Assembly: GCA_017642935.1 (NCBI GenBank)
Contig: JAEPOK010000002.1
Coordinates: forward strand, 248,001-312,000
Length of the DNA stretch: 64,000 bases
Direction of reading: 5' to 3'
DNA from: Hyphomicrobiales bacterium
GTDB taxonomy: Bacteria; Pseudomonadota; Alphaproteobacteria; Rhizobiales; MH13
Part shown: piece by piece, positions 41,720 to 52,495 of the stretch
Position numbering within the stretch: position 1 is the first letter of the stretch
How the letters are laid out: every line of letters begins with the position of its first letter
Made by a program: the position numbers and the translations under genes
Notes under the pieces: model-generated
What the model was told of the DNA's origin: nothing
Databases searched by the model: none
What the model saw: the letters and a program-made list of their open reading frames with translations, nothing else

Positions 41720-43324
41720 ATGACCAAAACCACGTCCCCTTATGCCGACCAGATCGAGCAGCGGCGCACCTTCGCCATCATCTCGCACCCCGATGCCGGT
41801 AAGACCACGCTGACCGAAAAAATGCTGTTCTTCGGTGGCGCCATTCAGCTTGCCGGCGAGGTGAAAGCCAAGGGTGACCGTCGACGCACCCGTTCGGACT
41901 GGATGGATATTGAGCGCCAGCGCGGCATCTCGGTTATGACCTCGGTGATGACGTTCCGCTACGAAGGCAACATCTACAATCTGCTTGATACGCCGGGCCA
42001 CGAAGACTTTTCCGAAGACACTTACCGCACGCTGTCGGCCGTTGATAGCGCCATCATGGTGATCGACGCCGCCAAAGGCATTGAGGCGCGCACGCGCAAG
42101 CTTTTTGAAGTCTGCCGCCTACGCGACATCCCGATCATCACCTTCATCAACAAGATGGATCGGGAGAGCCTGCACCCGTTCGAACTTCTGGAAGACATTG
42201 AAAACACGCTGGCGCTCGACCTGACGCCGTTCAACTGGCCCATCGGGCAGGGCAAGACCTTCGCCGGGCTTTACGACATGCGTCAAAGCGCGATCCGGCG
42301 GATCGACAATCCTGCCGGCGAACTGGAGAAGGTGAACGGTCCGGAAGACCCCAAGGTCGCCGAGCTTTTCAACGAGCATGAGCGCGAGACAGGCGTTGAA
42401 GATCTCATGCTCGCTTTAGAAGCCTCCAAACCCTTTGACGCCGACGCTTTTAATGAGGGCCATTTGTCACCAGTGCTATTTGGCTCGGCACTGCGCGAGT
42501 TCGGCGTCAAAGACCTGATCGATACGCTGGGCGCCATCGCGCCACCACCGCAAGGCCTGGAAGCTGACCTGCGGGAAGTCGCGCCAAGCGAACCGGCCAT
42601 GACCGGCTTCGTCTTCAAAATTCAGGCGAATATGGACCCCAATCACCGGGATCGAATCGCGTTCATGCGCGTGTGCTCCGGAAAGCTGTCACGCGGCATG
42701 AAGGCGCGTTTGGCGCGAACCGGCAAGATGATCGGTTTGCACACACCGCAGTTCTTCTTCGCACAAGACCGAGCATTGGCTGAAGAGGCCTATGCCGGCG
42801 ATGTGGTGGGGATTCCGAACCATGGCACGCTGCGCATTGGGGACACGCTGACCGAAGGTGAAGTGCTGGCGTTTCGCGGGGTCCCAAGTTTTGCGCCGGA
42901 GATTTTGCGCCGTGTGCGGTTGGAAGATCCGATGAAGGCGAAGAAACTGAAAGAAGCGCTGCAACAATTGGCCGAAGAAGGCGTCACGCAAGTGTTCACG
43001 CCTGTCGATGGATCGCCGGCGCTGGTCGGGGTTGTTGGGGCGCTTCAACTTGACGTGCTCAAAGACAGGCTGATGGCTGAATACAAACTGCCGGTCGATT
43101 TCGAGATGGCACGCTTTTCGCTGGCCCGCTGGGTGGTTTGCCAAGACAAAGCCGAATTGGCCAAGTTCGAGAACCGCCACCGCGCCTCGCTCGCCACCGA
43201 TCTCGATGGCGCGTTGGTGTTCCTTGCGGCCTCGGAGTTCGACCTCACCTATGAGGGTGATCGATTTCCCGGGGTTTCGTTTGTCGATGTGAAGGATTAC
43301 CAGCGCGAAGGTATCGCCGCCTAA
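41720..43324 (+). CDS. prfC: peptide chain release factor 3
   Basis: 534 residues, the usual RF3 length. The G1 loop HPDAGKTTL at residues 23-31, G2/switch region RQRGISVMTSV, G3 DTPGHEDF and G4 NKMD are intact. The RF3-specific region downstream (TGFVFKIQANMDPNHRDRI; DRLMAEYKLPVDFE) is also there. RF3 is a GTPase that removes RF1/RF2 from the ribosome after peptide release. RF3 is patchily distributed in alphaproteobacteria, so its presence is worth noting. Confidence 0.96.
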   Translation: MTKTTSPYADQIEQRRTFAIISHPDAGKTTLTEKMLFFGGAIQLAGEVKAKGDRRRTRSDWMDIERQRGISVMTSVMTFRYEGNIYNLLDTPGHEDFSEDTYRTLSAVDSAIMVIDAAKGIEARTRKLFEVCRLRDIPIITFINKMDRESLHPFELLEDIENTLALDLTPFNWPIGQGKTFAGLYDMRQSAIRRIDNPAGELEKVNGPEDPKVAELFNEHERETGVEDLMLALEASKPFDADAFNEGHLSPVLFGSALREFGVKDLIDTLGAIAPPPQGLEADLREVAPSEPAMTGFVFKIQANMDPNHRDRIAFMRVCSGKLSRGMKARLARTGKMIGLHTPQFFFAQDRALAEEAYAGDVVGIPNHGTLRIGDTLTEGEVLAFRGVPSFAPEILRRVRLEDPMKAKKLKEALQQLAEEGVTQVFTPVDGSPALVGVVGALQLDVLKDRLMAEYKLPVDFEMARFSLARWVVCQDKAELAKFENRHRASLATDLDGALVFLAASEFDLTYEGDRFPGVSFVDVKDYQREGIAA

Positions 43325-43392
43325 CGGTCCGCAGTTACGCGTAATTGTACCGACACATTTAACGCTTTTGGAACCACCTTCAATTACCAGTT

Positions 43393-43416
43393 GCACACCG
43401 TGATTACTTGGTGTGC
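43393..43416 (+). promoter_or_regulatory. hairpin just before a c-di-GMP gene
   Basis: GCACACC, a ten-base loop and GGTGTGC form a perfect 7-bp stem ending 11 bases before the ATG at 43428 and covering an alternative GTG start at 43413. It could mask the ribosome site or serve as an operator. A 10-bp palindrome TTACGCGTAA is also present at 43335-43344. Confidence 0.4.
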
Positions 43417-43427
43417 GCCAATTGTCG

Positions 43428-45986
43428 ATGAGCCCAAACGGCCCAAATCTTTCCAGCCTCGTGTCGAGCCATGCGCTTGCCGATGCCCATCGGCGAGCCT
43501 TGGAGTCGCATTCCATCGTTTCGATGAGCGACACCAAAGGCGTCATCACCTACGTCAATGACCGGTTTTGCGAGGTTCTGGGCTTTGCCCGCGAAGACCT
43601 GATTGGCCAGAGTTATTCGGTCATCAACAGTCGTCGCCAATCGCCAGAGTTCTTTGCAGAGCTTTGGTCGACGGTGAACTCCGGCGAGAGCTGGGAGGGC
43701 GAGGTCTGCAACCAGACCAAGGACGGTCGCTTCATCTGGTTCGACAATATTGTGGTGCCGCTTTACGACGATCACGGAAACGTTACCGGTCACTTCAGTG
43801 TTCGCAGGGACATCACCAAACGCAAAGACGCCGAGGCGGAACTGCAGCGCAATGAGCAGTTCCTGTTGGATGTGTCTGAGATTGCGCAGGTCGGCGGATG
43901 GTCACTCGATCTGCAGTCGGGATCACTCTATTGGTCCGATCAAACCAAGCGCCTGCATGATGTTCCACTGGATTACCAGCCGAAGATCGCGACGGCCATC
44001 GAGTTCTACGCCCCTGAAGCCCGGGCTGCGATCACCAATGCAGTGGAAGCCGGCATAGGCTCTGGCGAAAGCTGGGACCTTGAGCTGCCGATGATCACGG
44101 CGACAAAGCGCTCGATCTGGGTACGCGCCGTTGGCCATGCGGTGTTCGAAGACGGCCAAGCCGTGCGCCTCCTTGGTGCATTCCAGGACATCACCAAACG
44201 GAAATTGGCCGAGGATGTTCTGCGTGATGAGGTCACGCAGCGCCATTCAGCCGAACAGCTTTTGCGCGATGTGTTGGAAACACTGCCTGACGCCGTGGCC
44301 GCCTATGACGATGATGATCGGTTGATCGTCTGCAACTCGGCTTACTTGGAAACCTATGCGGCGTCCGCCGAGGCCATCGAGCCAGGCGCCACATTTGAGA
44401 GCATTTTACGGTTCGGCCTGGCGCGCGGGCAATACAGCGATGCCGGTCGTACGGCAGAAAGCCAGGAAGCCTGGCTGAAAAAGCGTTTGGAGAACCATCG
44501 CAATCCCCCCGACCAGCTCACCCAAAGACTGCATGACGGAACGTGGTTGCAGGTGCGCGAGCATATTTCCTCGGCTGGAACCACCGTTGGCGTTCGCACC
44601 GACATCACTGGCTTGAAGCGCGCCGAAACCGAGCTACGTCGGTACGCGGAAACCGACCAACTGACTGGACTTTTGAACCGCCGCAGTTTCAGCCTGCGCT
44701 TGGACGCGCTGCTTGATGAGATGATGCAAGGCGGGCGGACCAGCGGCTGCGTGGCGCTGTTCGACATCGACCATTTCAAGCCGATCAACGATGCCTATGG
44801 CCACGATGTGGGCGATGAAGTGCTTGTCGAGCTCGGCCGACGCCTGCGTGCGGTGCTTGGGCCGGACGATTTCGCGGCGCGCCTTGGTGGCGATGAGTTC
44901 ATCTTCGTGCTCGCCGACCGACCAGACCGCGCTTCGTTTGAGGATGTGGTCATCCGCTTTTTTGAACGTTTGGGCGCACCGATCATGACCTTGGCCGGCA
45001 AGGTATCGGCGAGCGTTTCGCTTGGTCTGGTGGAGCTCAACGACGCGGATCTGACCAGCCGCAGCCTGATGAAATATGCTGACCTTGCCCAGTACCGCGC
45101 CAAGCAGGAAGGCCGTGGGCAATGGTATTGGTTCTCCGGCGATGATGCCGCCGACCATCGCCAGGAAGTTGAGCTGGCCAAAGCGCTTGGCGCTAACCTG
45201 CGCGAGATCGCATTCAATCTGATGCCGATCGCGGGCGCTGATGACGGCGCGGCGCTTGGTTTCTCTGTCGATCCATCCTGGTCGCATGAGGGCAAAGTAT
45301 ACGACGCCGATGCTCTGTTCCGCTTGGCGCAGAAATCAGGCCAGGTCGCAAACCTCTTCACCCAAGCCATGGAAACGGCGATGGCGGCCATTGGCGATGC
45401 CCAGGCGCGTGGCGCCGAAACCGGCCAGTTGTGGATCAGTTCAAGCGCCGACCATATGAAACTGGAGCCGTTCGTCTCCACCGTAGAACGATTCCGCACG
45501 CAAAACGGTCTCGATGCGCCCTCGCTCACGTTTGCCGTCGATGAGGCTGCGCTGACCGACCGGTCGGCTACAGCTATCGAGAAGACCTTCCTTACCCTCG
45601 GCGAGCATGGTTACCGCGTGGCGATCGACCACTTCGGCTCGCATGCCTCATCCTTGGCGACCATGGAACGCCTTGGTGTGCACGCTGTTCGGTTTGATCC
45701 AACGCTTACCGATGCGCTTGCCGATCCTGAGGCCGATGATCGTTTGGTGCGCGGGTTGGTGGCCATGGCGTCCGCGCTCGACATCGATATTTTGGCCTGC
45801 CACGTTGCCGATCCGCGCCACGCTGCGCGCCTTGCCGATCTCGGATTTGCCGCCCTTCAGGGCCCGCTCATCGGTGACCCTGTCGGAACCAATGATCTTG
45901 CGATGCATCTTGTCGAGACGGCGCGCCGTCGTCTCTCGTCGGTGCTAGGCGATCGCACCATGGGATCGGACAAAAGCGCTGCCTAG
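43428..45986 (+). CDS. PAS-PAS-PAS-GGDEF protein with degenerate EAL domain
   Basis: 852 residues from the ATG at 43428. No signal peptide or membrane helix is seen, so it is a cytosolic sensor. Three PAS/PAC units end with [27 protein letters not shown] and [12 protein letters not shown], followed by a GGDEF domain with intact RLGGDEF near residue 487 but no RxxD inhibitory site. The last 260 residues align with EAL domains but have lost key residues: ALGF in place of [13 protein letters not shown] in place of DDFGTGYS, VRFDP for KIDRS and ACHVA for AEGVE. It is therefore likely a cyclase with a non-catalytic EAL-like regulatory domain. Confidence 0.9.
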   Translation: MSPNGPNLSSLVSSHALADAHRRALESHSIVSMSDTKGVITYVNDRFCEVLGFAREDLIGQSYSVINSRRQSPEFFAELWSTVNSGESWEGEVCNQTKDGRFIWFDNIVVPLYDDHGNVTGHFSVRRDITKRKDAEAELQRNEQFLLDVSEIAQVGGWSLDLQSGSLYWSDQTKRLHDVPLDYQPKIATAIEFYAPEARAAITNAVEAGIGSGESWDLELPMITATKRSIWVRAVGHAVFEDGQAVRLLGAFQDITKRKLAEDVLRDEVTQRHSAEQLLRDVLETLPDAVAAYDDDDRLIVCNSAYLETYAASAEAIEPGATFESILRFGLARGQYSDAGRTAESQEAWLKKRLENHRNPPDQLTQRLHDGTWLQVREHISSAGTTVGVRTDITGLKRAETELRRYAETDQLTGLLNRRSFSLRLDALLDEMMQGGRTSGCVALFDIDHFKPINDAYGHDVGDEVLVELGRRLRAVLGPDDFAARLGGDEFIFVLADRPDRASFEDVVIRFFERLGAPIMTLAGKVSASVSLGLVELNDADLTSRSLMKYADLAQYRAKQEGRGQWYWFSGDDAADHRQEVELAKALGANLREIAFNLMPIAGADDGAALGFSVDPSWSHEGKVYDADALFRLAQKSGQVANLFTQAMETAMAAIGDAQARGAETGQLWISSSADHMKLEPFVSTVERFRTQNGLDAPSLTFAVDEAALTDRSATAIEKTFLTLGEHGYRVAIDHFGSHASSLATMERLGVHAVRFDPTLTDALADPEADDRLVRGLVAMASALDIDILACHVADPRHAARLADLGFAALQGPLIGDPVGTNDLAMHLVETARRRLSSVLGDRTMGSDKSAA

Positions 45987-46879
45987 CGGGCGCTGCTTCT
46001 CGCCCTCGCTTCGGCGGCCTTCAGCGTGTTGGCCATCAGCATGGCAATGGTCATCGGGCCAACGCCGCCAGGAACCGGCGTCAGAGCGCCGGCAACAGGT
46101 TGAACCGCATCGAAATCAACGTCGCCAACCAGTTGGCTGGTTCCAAGGTTTTGATCTTCGATGCGGTTGATCCCAACATCGATGACCGTCGCGCCAGGCT
46201 TCACCCAATCGGCGCCAACCATTTGCGGGCGCCCGACAGCCGCCACCAAAATGTCGGCACTGCGTGCCAAACCGGCGATATCCTTGGTGCGGCTGTGGGC
46301 GACGGTGACGGTGGCGTTCGCGGCCAAGAGCAGATGGCTGATCGGTCGACCAACGATGGTGGAACGACCGAGCACGACGGCCGATAGTCCTGACAGATCC
46401 TTGCCATGGACAGTGCGGATCATGTGCATGATACCCGCCGGGGTGCAGGGGATCAGTGGGTTGTCGATATCGCCGGAGGCCAAGCGGCCGGCATTGACCG
46501 GATGGAAGCCGTCAACGTCCTTGGCTGGATCGATGGCGTTCAGCACTGCATCAGCGCTGATATGGTCCGGCAAGGGAAGCTGAACCAAGATGCCGTCAAC
46601 GTTGTCGTCGGCGTTGAGCTGATCGACGGTCGCCAATAGTTCCTCTTGCGACAGTTCGGCAGACTTGCGGATGGTGACTGAATGGAAGCCGCATTTGGCC
46701 GCCATTTTGCCTTTCGAGCGCACATAAACCTGGCTCGCGGCGTCCTCGCCGACCAACACCACGGCCAGGCCCGGTTGGCGCTTATGCTCCTGCGTGAAGC
46801 GCGCCGCAACGTCGGCGACGGCATCGGTCACGCCACGGGCAAGCGCCTTTCCGTCAATGAGATTTGCTCGATCGGCCAA
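45983..46879 (-). CDS. folD: bifunctional methylene-THF dehydrogenase/cyclohydrolase
   Basis: 298 residues. FolD signatures are [14 protein letters not shown] (with the catalytic Tyr and Lys), QLPLPDHI, the dinucleotide-binding [17 protein letters not shown] and the C-terminal [15 protein letters not shown]. It interconverts 5,10-methylene-THF and 10-formyl-THF with NADP. It begins four bases after the pgi stop, so the two are co-transcribed, and its end overlaps the c-di-GMP gene stop by four bases in convergent orientation. Confidence 0.96.
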   Translation of the reverse strand: MADRANLIDGKALARGVTDAVADVAARFTQEHKRQPGLAVVLVGEDAASQVYVRSKGKMAAKCGFHSVTIRKSAELSQEELLATVDQLNADDNVDGILVQLPLPDHISADAVLNAIDPAKDVDGFHPVNAGRLASGDIDNPLIPCTPAGIMHMIRTVHGKDLSGLSAVVLGRSTIVGRPISHLLLAANATVTVAHSRTKDIAGLARSADILVAAVGRPQMVGADWVKPGATVIDVGINRIEDQNLGTSQLVGDVDFDAVQPVAGALTPVPGGVGPMTIAMLMANTLKAAEARARSSAR

Positions 46880-46883
46880 GATG

Positions 46884-48512
46884 TTAGTCCTTATCCAACA
46901 GGGCTTCGATCAGGCCTCGCGTTGAGGGGTCGAAGGCGGCTGCGAGGCGGCGATCGGAAAGCGCCGGCGTGATTTGTTTCGCCAACTGCTTACCAAGTTC
47001 CACACCCCATTGGTCAAAAGCGTTGATGCCCCACAGCACGCTCTCGACGAACACTTTGTGCTCGTAAAGCGCGATCAGTTTGCCAAGCGTCTCTGGGTCC
47101 AGGTGGTCATATACAATCGTCGTGGAGGGCCGATCGCCTGGGAAGGTGCGGTGCGGTGCCAAACGATCGATCTCATTCGGTGCAATGCCGTCTTCGACCA
47201 TTTCCGCACGGGTTTCTTCTAGCGTTCGCCCAAGCGCCAGGGCACGGGTCTGCGCCAATGCGTTGGCGAGCAGGTGCGTGTGGTGGACGTCGGCGCGACC
47301 TGGCACGGCCTCACCAACGACCGACGTGCCGACCAGAACGTCAAGCCCGACGACATCGTGGCCCTGATGGAACAGTTGGAAGAAAGAGTGTTGGGCGTTG
47401 GTGCCTGGCTCGCCAAAAACCAGCATACCAGTCGCATCCACTGTGGCAGTGCCATCGATCCGCACGCGCTTGCCATTGGACTCCATGTCCATCTGCTGAA
47501 GGTAGGCCGGAAAGCGCGCCAGACGCTCCTCATAGGGAATGACGGCATGGCCAACCAGCCCTTGGCCGTTGCGGCGCCAAACGCCGATCAAGGCGAGAAT
47601 CGCCGGCAGATTGTCGGCAAGCGGCGCCTCGGCGAAATGCAGGTCCATCGCATGGGCGCCGGCCAGAAAGGCCTCGAAACGGTCGGCGCCGATTGCGATG
47701 GCCAGCGGCAGCCCGATGGCCGACCACAGCGAATAGCGTCCGCCAACATAGTCCCAAAAGCCGAAGACTCGCGCCTCGTCGATGCCAAAGGCTTTGGTTG
47801 CCTTGGCATTGGTGGACAGCGCGGCCAGATGCCCTCCAACGCCCTCCTCTCCTACCGCTTCAACCAGCCAGGCGCGCACGGTTTCCGCGTTCGTCAGCGT
47901 TTCCAGCGTGGTGAAGGTTTTTGAGGCGACCAGAACCAACGTGCGCTGGGGATCGAGGCCCTTCAGAACGTCCGTCGCGTGTGCGCCATCGACATTGGAA
48001 AGAAAATGCACCTGAGGCCCATCGCAAAATGGCGCCAGCGCTCGAACCGCCATGGCCGGTCCAAGGTCCGACCCGCCGATCCCGATATTGATTACATGGG
48101 TGAACGGTTCGCCATCCGATGCTGTAATGGCGCCAGATCGCACACCCTCGGCGAACAGTAAAAAGCGAGACTTTTCAGCGGCGATTTCATGCCGAACGTC
48201 TGACGGCGCTGCTTCGCCGCCGCGCAAAGCTGTGTGCCGCACCGCGCGGTTCTCGGTGGCGTTGATCGGGTCGCCACGCAGCATGGCATCGCGCATGCCT
48301 GTAACGTCGCGATCTTGGGCAAGTGTCAGCAGTTGATGCCAGGCCTCCTCGTCGAGCTTCTCCTTCGACCAATCGATCAAAACGCCGCAAGCAGTTCGGC
48401 TGAAACGGGAAAAGCGGTCCAAATCGTCCTGCAGAAGGCTGCGAAGATGCGTTGCGGCCATCCGCTCGGCATGCGGAGCCAGCAGGTCAGACAAGGATGT
48501 TTGCTCAGACAT
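46884..48512 (-). CDS. pgi: glucose-6-phosphate isomerase
   Basis: 542 residues from the ATG at 48512. The substrate loop [17 protein letters not shown], the signature [18 protein letters not shown] with catalytic Glu, and [15 protein letters not shown] with the catalytic Lys are all present. It interconverts glucose-6-P and fructose-6-P. The frame extends 40 codons upstream with no ribosome site. In this organism it could support gluconeogenesis or Entner-Doudoroff cycling together with the sugar kinase at 52457; no other glycolytic gene is adjacent. Confidence 0.95.
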   Translation of the reverse strand: MSEQTSLSDLLAPHAERMAATHLRSLLQDDLDRFSRFSRTACGVLIDWSKEKLDEEAWHQLLTLAQDRDVTGMRDAMLRGDPINATENRAVRHTALRGGEAAPSDVRHEIAAEKSRFLLFAEGVRSGAITASDGEPFTHVINIGIGGSDLGPAMAVRALAPFCDGPQVHFLSNVDGAHATDVLKGLDPQRTLVLVASKTFTTLETLTNAETVRAWLVEAVGEEGVGGHLAALSTNAKATKAFGIDEARVFGFWDYVGGRYSLWSAIGLPLAIAIGADRFEAFLAGAHAMDLHFAEAPLADNLPAILALIGVWRRNGQGLVGHAVIPYEERLARFPAYLQQMDMESNGKRVRIDGTATVDATGMLVFGEPGTNAQHSFFQLFHQGHDVVGLDVLVGTSVVGEAVPGRADVHHTHLLANALAQTRALALGRTLEETRAEMVEDGIAPNEIDRLAPHRTFPGDRPSTTIVYDHLDPETLGKLIALYEHKVFVESVLWGINAFDQWGVELGKQLAKQITPALSDRRLAAAFDPSTRGLIEALLDKD

Positions 48513-48739
48513 CGGAGGTCCGTTTTTTCGGAATTTGGAAGTGCTCCGGGCGTGTTTGCATGGCCGGTTCCTGAGGGCAAGCGACAACACGATTGGCTCA
48601 ACGACAGACCGCGGAAATGGCAGCCGGCTCACTAGAGAACATGCCGCTGCGTAAACCTATGAAATCGCCGCCTTTTTCATCCGCCGTTCACCAGTCCCTA
48701 AGACTTGTGTGGAAAAGCTGGTGAGCTGATGGAGGACAC

Positions 48740-51700
48740 TTGACCGATACGCTCGTCTCGCTGGTGCGGCAACTGGGGCCACGCGACCATCTCCGATTCC
48801 CGGAGCTGGCACGGATCAGTGCGTGCATTGACGGGTACGCGGACGGCGCTCCGCCCTCCTTGGAAACCTTCATCGCGGCCCTTGGTGATCAAGCTGAACA
48901 AGTAACGATCGCCTATGAACGCGATGATGGTAGCTACCAGTATCGGCACTTTGGCGAGCATTTGGCGAGCGATGCCGGGTTCGACATGACCGGTAAGTCG
49001 ACCGCCGATTTCGACACCATTACACGCCATCACATCGAAGCCAGCTTCCAAGCGACCAAAGAGAGCGGTGTCGCTTTAAGCACCATCATGGAGGCGGCCC
49101 CCGGTTCGCTGGTGAACAGTTGGCAGCGCGTCGTTTTCCCCGTCGAACTCGACAGCGGTCAGCACATGCTCACTATGGTCAAGCCGCTCTTCAAAGCACT
49201 GGACGCTATCCATGCGCGCCGCGATGACGTGGCGGTGTGCGTGGTGCCGCTGCGCGCATCGGCCGACGAACGCGCCTACTCGTTGGCGACCACTGAGCCA
49301 CTTGAACGCTATCTCGGCGCCATCGACCTCTCGCCGATCGAGGCCTTTGTCACAGGCGTCGACATGCCGGCAGAAACGCCTGCTGTCGGCACACTGATTG
49401 CCACTCAGTCGCTTGAACTGACCGATGCAAAGAGTCATCCGCTGGCGCTCGTGCTCGACATGGTGCACGGGTTTACGACACCGTTCCTGGTGGTTCTGAA
49501 CGCGACGGGGGCGACGCAGACCAACGATCAGCTTCGCTCCACCACCCATCTGCTGAAGGCCAGTTTCGAGCTCGGCCGGCTTGGTTCGTGGATCAACTCT
49601 GGGCGCGAAGACGGCCGGTTCCGGATCGCCCAGGAACTGGCAACCATGATGGGCGTGACCATCGATCGTGATGGGCTTGTCGACCTGGAAGAGTTGCGCG
49701 CGCTCTACGACGATGATTTGCGCGAGGCGACACAGAAAGCGGTCGAAGATTGCTGGGAGAACGGCACCAGCTATGTGCTTGAAGGCGGGATGACCCGCAC
49801 AGATGGCGAGAAGATCCAGGTGCGCATCTCCGGCAGCCCGATGCGCGACGAGGCCGGTCGCATCATCAGCCTGTTCGGCTTGGTTCAGGACATCACAGCC
49901 GAACAGGCGGCGCGTGACCAGTTGCGCGAAAGCGAGGAACGTTTTCGCGATTTTGCTGCATCGGCCGGCGACTGGTGCTGGGAAACCGACGAGAAACATC
50001 GGTTTGTAGATTTCACCCAAAGCATTGATCCGGCGAGCCGTGAACTACAGGCGAAATATGTCGGCAAGACGCGTCTTGATTTCCGCGTCGTCGAAGAAGA
50101 CCGGCACATCATCGAGGCCCATTTCGAGGATCTGGAAGCGCGCCGCGAGTTTAGCGACTTGGTCTATCGGATTCACTCCGAAGCCAATGACGACCAGATC
50201 TATACGCTGCAAATCTCCGGCAAGCCCCGCTTCGACGATGACGGCACCTTCCTTGGCTATCGCGGTACGGCCCGCAACATCACCGACAAGGTCGAGGTCG
50301 AGCACGAAAACCGAGAAAACCAGCTGGCGCTGAAAACCGCGCAGTCGATCGCCAAGCTTGGGCACTGGATCACCGACATGAACAGTCGGACGACACGTTG
50401 GTCGGACGGGCTGATCGCCCTACTCGGGTTTCACACCGATCCAGCCAAGGCTGAGCAGGAGGCATCAGTCAACGCAGACATTGACCCTAACCAGTTTCAG
50501 ATGCCGTCCTGGCGTGAGCTCCTGTCGCGCATTCACCGCGACGACCGCACCGCCTTTAACGCCTGCCTACGTCGCGCCGCCGATGGCGAACGGGTCGAGC
50601 CGCTTGATATTCGCTACTTCCTGCCGGAAGCCCGTTCAGCCCGCCATTTTCGCATCATGATGCGCTTGAAAGAGGCGACCTCCAGCCACGGACCGCAATT
50701 GATGGGCGTGGCGCAGGACATCAGCACGCTCAAGCGCGCCCAGGAGGAACTGGAAAAGCGCAGTGCCACCCTCTCCGAAGCCCAAGAGATGGGCGGCATC
50801 GGCGATTGGCAGTTTGAGCTCGCAACCGGAAAGGTGACTTGGTCGAAGCACCTCTACACTATATTAGGTCTTGATCCGGAACAGTTCATTCCGACGCCAA
50901 AAGCCATTTTCTCGCTGTGTGGACCGGAGGACTGCGAGGCTATACGCGCTGAACACAGCGCTGCCTTGGAAGGCAAACCGTCCTCCAGCATCGATGTGCA
51001 AGCGCGACGCGGTGACGGCACGTTCGGCTACTATACGATGATGTCCAAACCGCTTTTCGACGAACATGGCGCGATCAGCGGCCTGTTCGGCACGGTGCAG
51101 GACATCACCGACCGCAAGCATTCTGAAAAACAGCTGCGTAACCTTGCCTTTTTCGATCCGCTCACCGGCCTTGCCAATCGCGCGCTGTTCTCGCGCGAGT
51201 TGCGCGATGTGATGTTCGGTGTGCAGGCCAAAGGCGGGTCTGCGGCGCTGTTTTTGCTCGACCTTGATCACTTCAAAGAGGTCAACGACACGCTCGGCCA
51301 TGCCGCCGGCGATGAGCTTTTGCGCACCGTTGCCCGCATCTTGAAAGAGCATGTCGACGATCGTGGTTTTGTTGCCCGCTTGGGTGGCGATGAGTTTGCC
51401 GTCATCATTCGCAATTATCGCAGCTATGATTGCCTCAATCGCTTTGCCAACAGCATCGTCGACCGGTTGATGGGCGTTCTGAAGCTGGAGCGTGGCGAGG
51501 TGCTGACCGGCACGAGCCTTGGCATCGCGCTGATCCCCCAGGATGGTGGCGATGCGGAAGCTGCCCTGCGCAATGCCGATTTGGCGCTCTACATGGCCAA
51601 GGATGAGGGCCGGGGCAAAGCGCTGTTCTTCACACCCAATATGAGCCATTCGGTTCAGGCGCGCCTCAACCTTGCTCGCGATCTGCGTTTGGCGATCGAG

Positions 51701-52495
51701 AATGATGATCTGGAAACGCGTTACCAAGGGCAAATTCATCTGACGACCGGCAAGGTGGTTGGGTTTGAGACCTTGGTGCGTTGGAAACATCCGGTGCGCG
51801 GCTACATCTCACCAGCCGAATTCATTCCTGTGGCCGAAAGTTCGAGCCTCATTTGCGATATCGGGCTTTGGGTGCTGCGCGATGCCTGCCGCACCGGCAA
51901 GGCATGGCTCGACGCCGGGGAGCCCGAGCGGATGATTTCGGTGAACGTTTCAGCCGCCCAAATCTGGCAGTCGGACTTTGAAGATGACGTCATCGCAATC
52001 ATCGAAGAGACCGGTTACCCGCCACGGCTGCTTTGCCTGGAGCTGACCGAAAGTGTGTTCGCCGACCATGGCGAAGGACGGGTGCGCAAAGCCCTGGCCC
52101 GCTTTAAAGAAGCTGGCATTCGACTTGCCGTTGATGACTTTGGCACCGGTTATTCCTCGCTGGGCTATCTCAACGACCTACCCTTTGATGAGCTGAAAAT
52201 CGATCGCTGCTTCGTTGCCGGCGTGCATCAAGCGCCGGAAAAAGCACGGCTCCTGCAAGGCATCATCGCGCTTGGTCGCGGCCTTGGCATGAGCGTAATC
52301 GGCGAAGGCGCTGAGGAGGATGGCGAGATCGCGATGCTGCGCGCCTATGGCTGCGACCTGGTGCAGGGCTTTGCCTATATGCGCCCTGAAACCGCCGAGG
52401 AAGCGTTGGGCTGTGCCGAGCAGTTGGAGTTCCGCCTCGCCGAAGCTGCCAACCAGCTAACGGTTGTGGGCGAACCGCTCAAACAAACGGGTTGA
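48740..52495 (+). CDS. multi-PAS GGDEF-EAL c-di-GMP protein
   Basis: 1251 residues. The start is a TTG at 48740 close after GGAGG. The N-terminal 260 residues include a PAS-like segment (YQYRHFGEHLASDAG). About four further PAS/PAC units follow, ending at GLVQDITAEQ, GTARNITDKV, GVAQDISTLKRAQ and GTVQDITDRKH. The GGDEF domain (RLGGDEF near residue 881) lacks the RxxD I-site. The EAL domain reads ETL but keeps catalytic residues (VNVSAA, LELTES, VDDFGTGYSS, LKIDRC, GEGAEE, VQGFAY), so phosphodiesterase activity is likely. No membrane helix is visible. The 3' end overlaps the convergent kinase gene by 39 bases. Confidence 0.9.
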   Translation: MTDTLVSLVRQLGPRDHLRFPELARISACIDGYADGAPPSLETFIAALGDQAEQVTIAYERDDGSYQYRHFGEHLASDAGFDMTGKSTADFDTITRHHIEASFQATKESGVALSTIMEAAPGSLVNSWQRVVFPVELDSGQHMLTMVKPLFKALDAIHARRDDVAVCVVPLRASADERAYSLATTEPLERYLGAIDLSPIEAFVTGVDMPAETPAVGTLIATQSLELTDAKSHPLALVLDMVHGFTTPFLVVLNATGATQTNDQLRSTTHLLKASFELGRLGSWINSGREDGRFRIAQELATMMGVTIDRDGLVDLEELRALYDDDLREATQKAVEDCWENGTSYVLEGGMTRTDGEKIQVRISGSPMRDEAGRIISLFGLVQDITAEQAARDQLRESEERFRDFAASAGDWCWETDEKHRFVDFTQSIDPASRELQAKYVGKTRLDFRVVEEDRHIIEAHFEDLEARREFSDLVYRIHSEANDDQIYTLQISGKPRFDDDGTFLGYRGTARNITDKVEVEHENRENQLALKTAQSIAKLGHWITDMNSRTTRWSDGLIALLGFHTDPAKAEQEASVNADIDPNQFQMPSWRELLSRIHRDDRTAFNACLRRAADGERVEPLDIRYFLPEARSARHFRIMMRLKEATSSHGPQLMGVAQDISTLKRAQEELEKRSATLSEAQEMGGIGDWQFELATGKVTWSKHLYTILGLDPEQFIPTPKAIFSLCGPEDCEAIRAEHSAALEGKPSSSIDVQARRGDGTFGYYTMMSKPLFDEHGAISGLFGTVQDITDRKHSEKQLRNLAFFDPLTGLANRALFSRELRDVMFGVQAKGGSAALFLLDLDHFKEVNDTLGHAAGDELLRTVARILKEHVDDRGFVARLGGDEFAVIIRNYRSYDCLNRFANSIVDRLMGVLKLERGEVLTGTSLGIALIPQDGGDAEAALRNADLALYMAKDEGRGKALFFTPNMSHSVQARLNLARDLRLAIENDDLETRYQGQIHLTTGKVVGFETLVRWKHPVRGYISPAEFIPVAESSSLICDIGLWVLRDACRTGKAWLDAGEPERMISVNVSAAQIWQSDFEDDVIAIIEETGYPPRLLCLELTESVFADHGEGRVRKALARFKEAGIRLAVDDFGTGYSSLGYLNDLPFDELKIDRCFVAGVHQAPEKARLLQGIIALGRGLGMSVIGEGAEEDGEIAMLRAYGCDLVQGFAYMRPETAEEALGCAEQLEFRLAEAANQLTVVGEPLKQTG

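Noticed and set aside
42689-43549. 286-codon frame opposite prfC
   Set aside because: Antisense shadow extending past the prfC stop; no domain and no ribosome site.
49076-50020. 314-codon frame opposite the multi-PAS gene
   Set aside because: Antisense shadow with no domain; the plus strand is clearly coding.
50864-51790. 308-codon frame opposite the GGDEF region
   Set aside because: Antisense shadow of the GGDEF domain.
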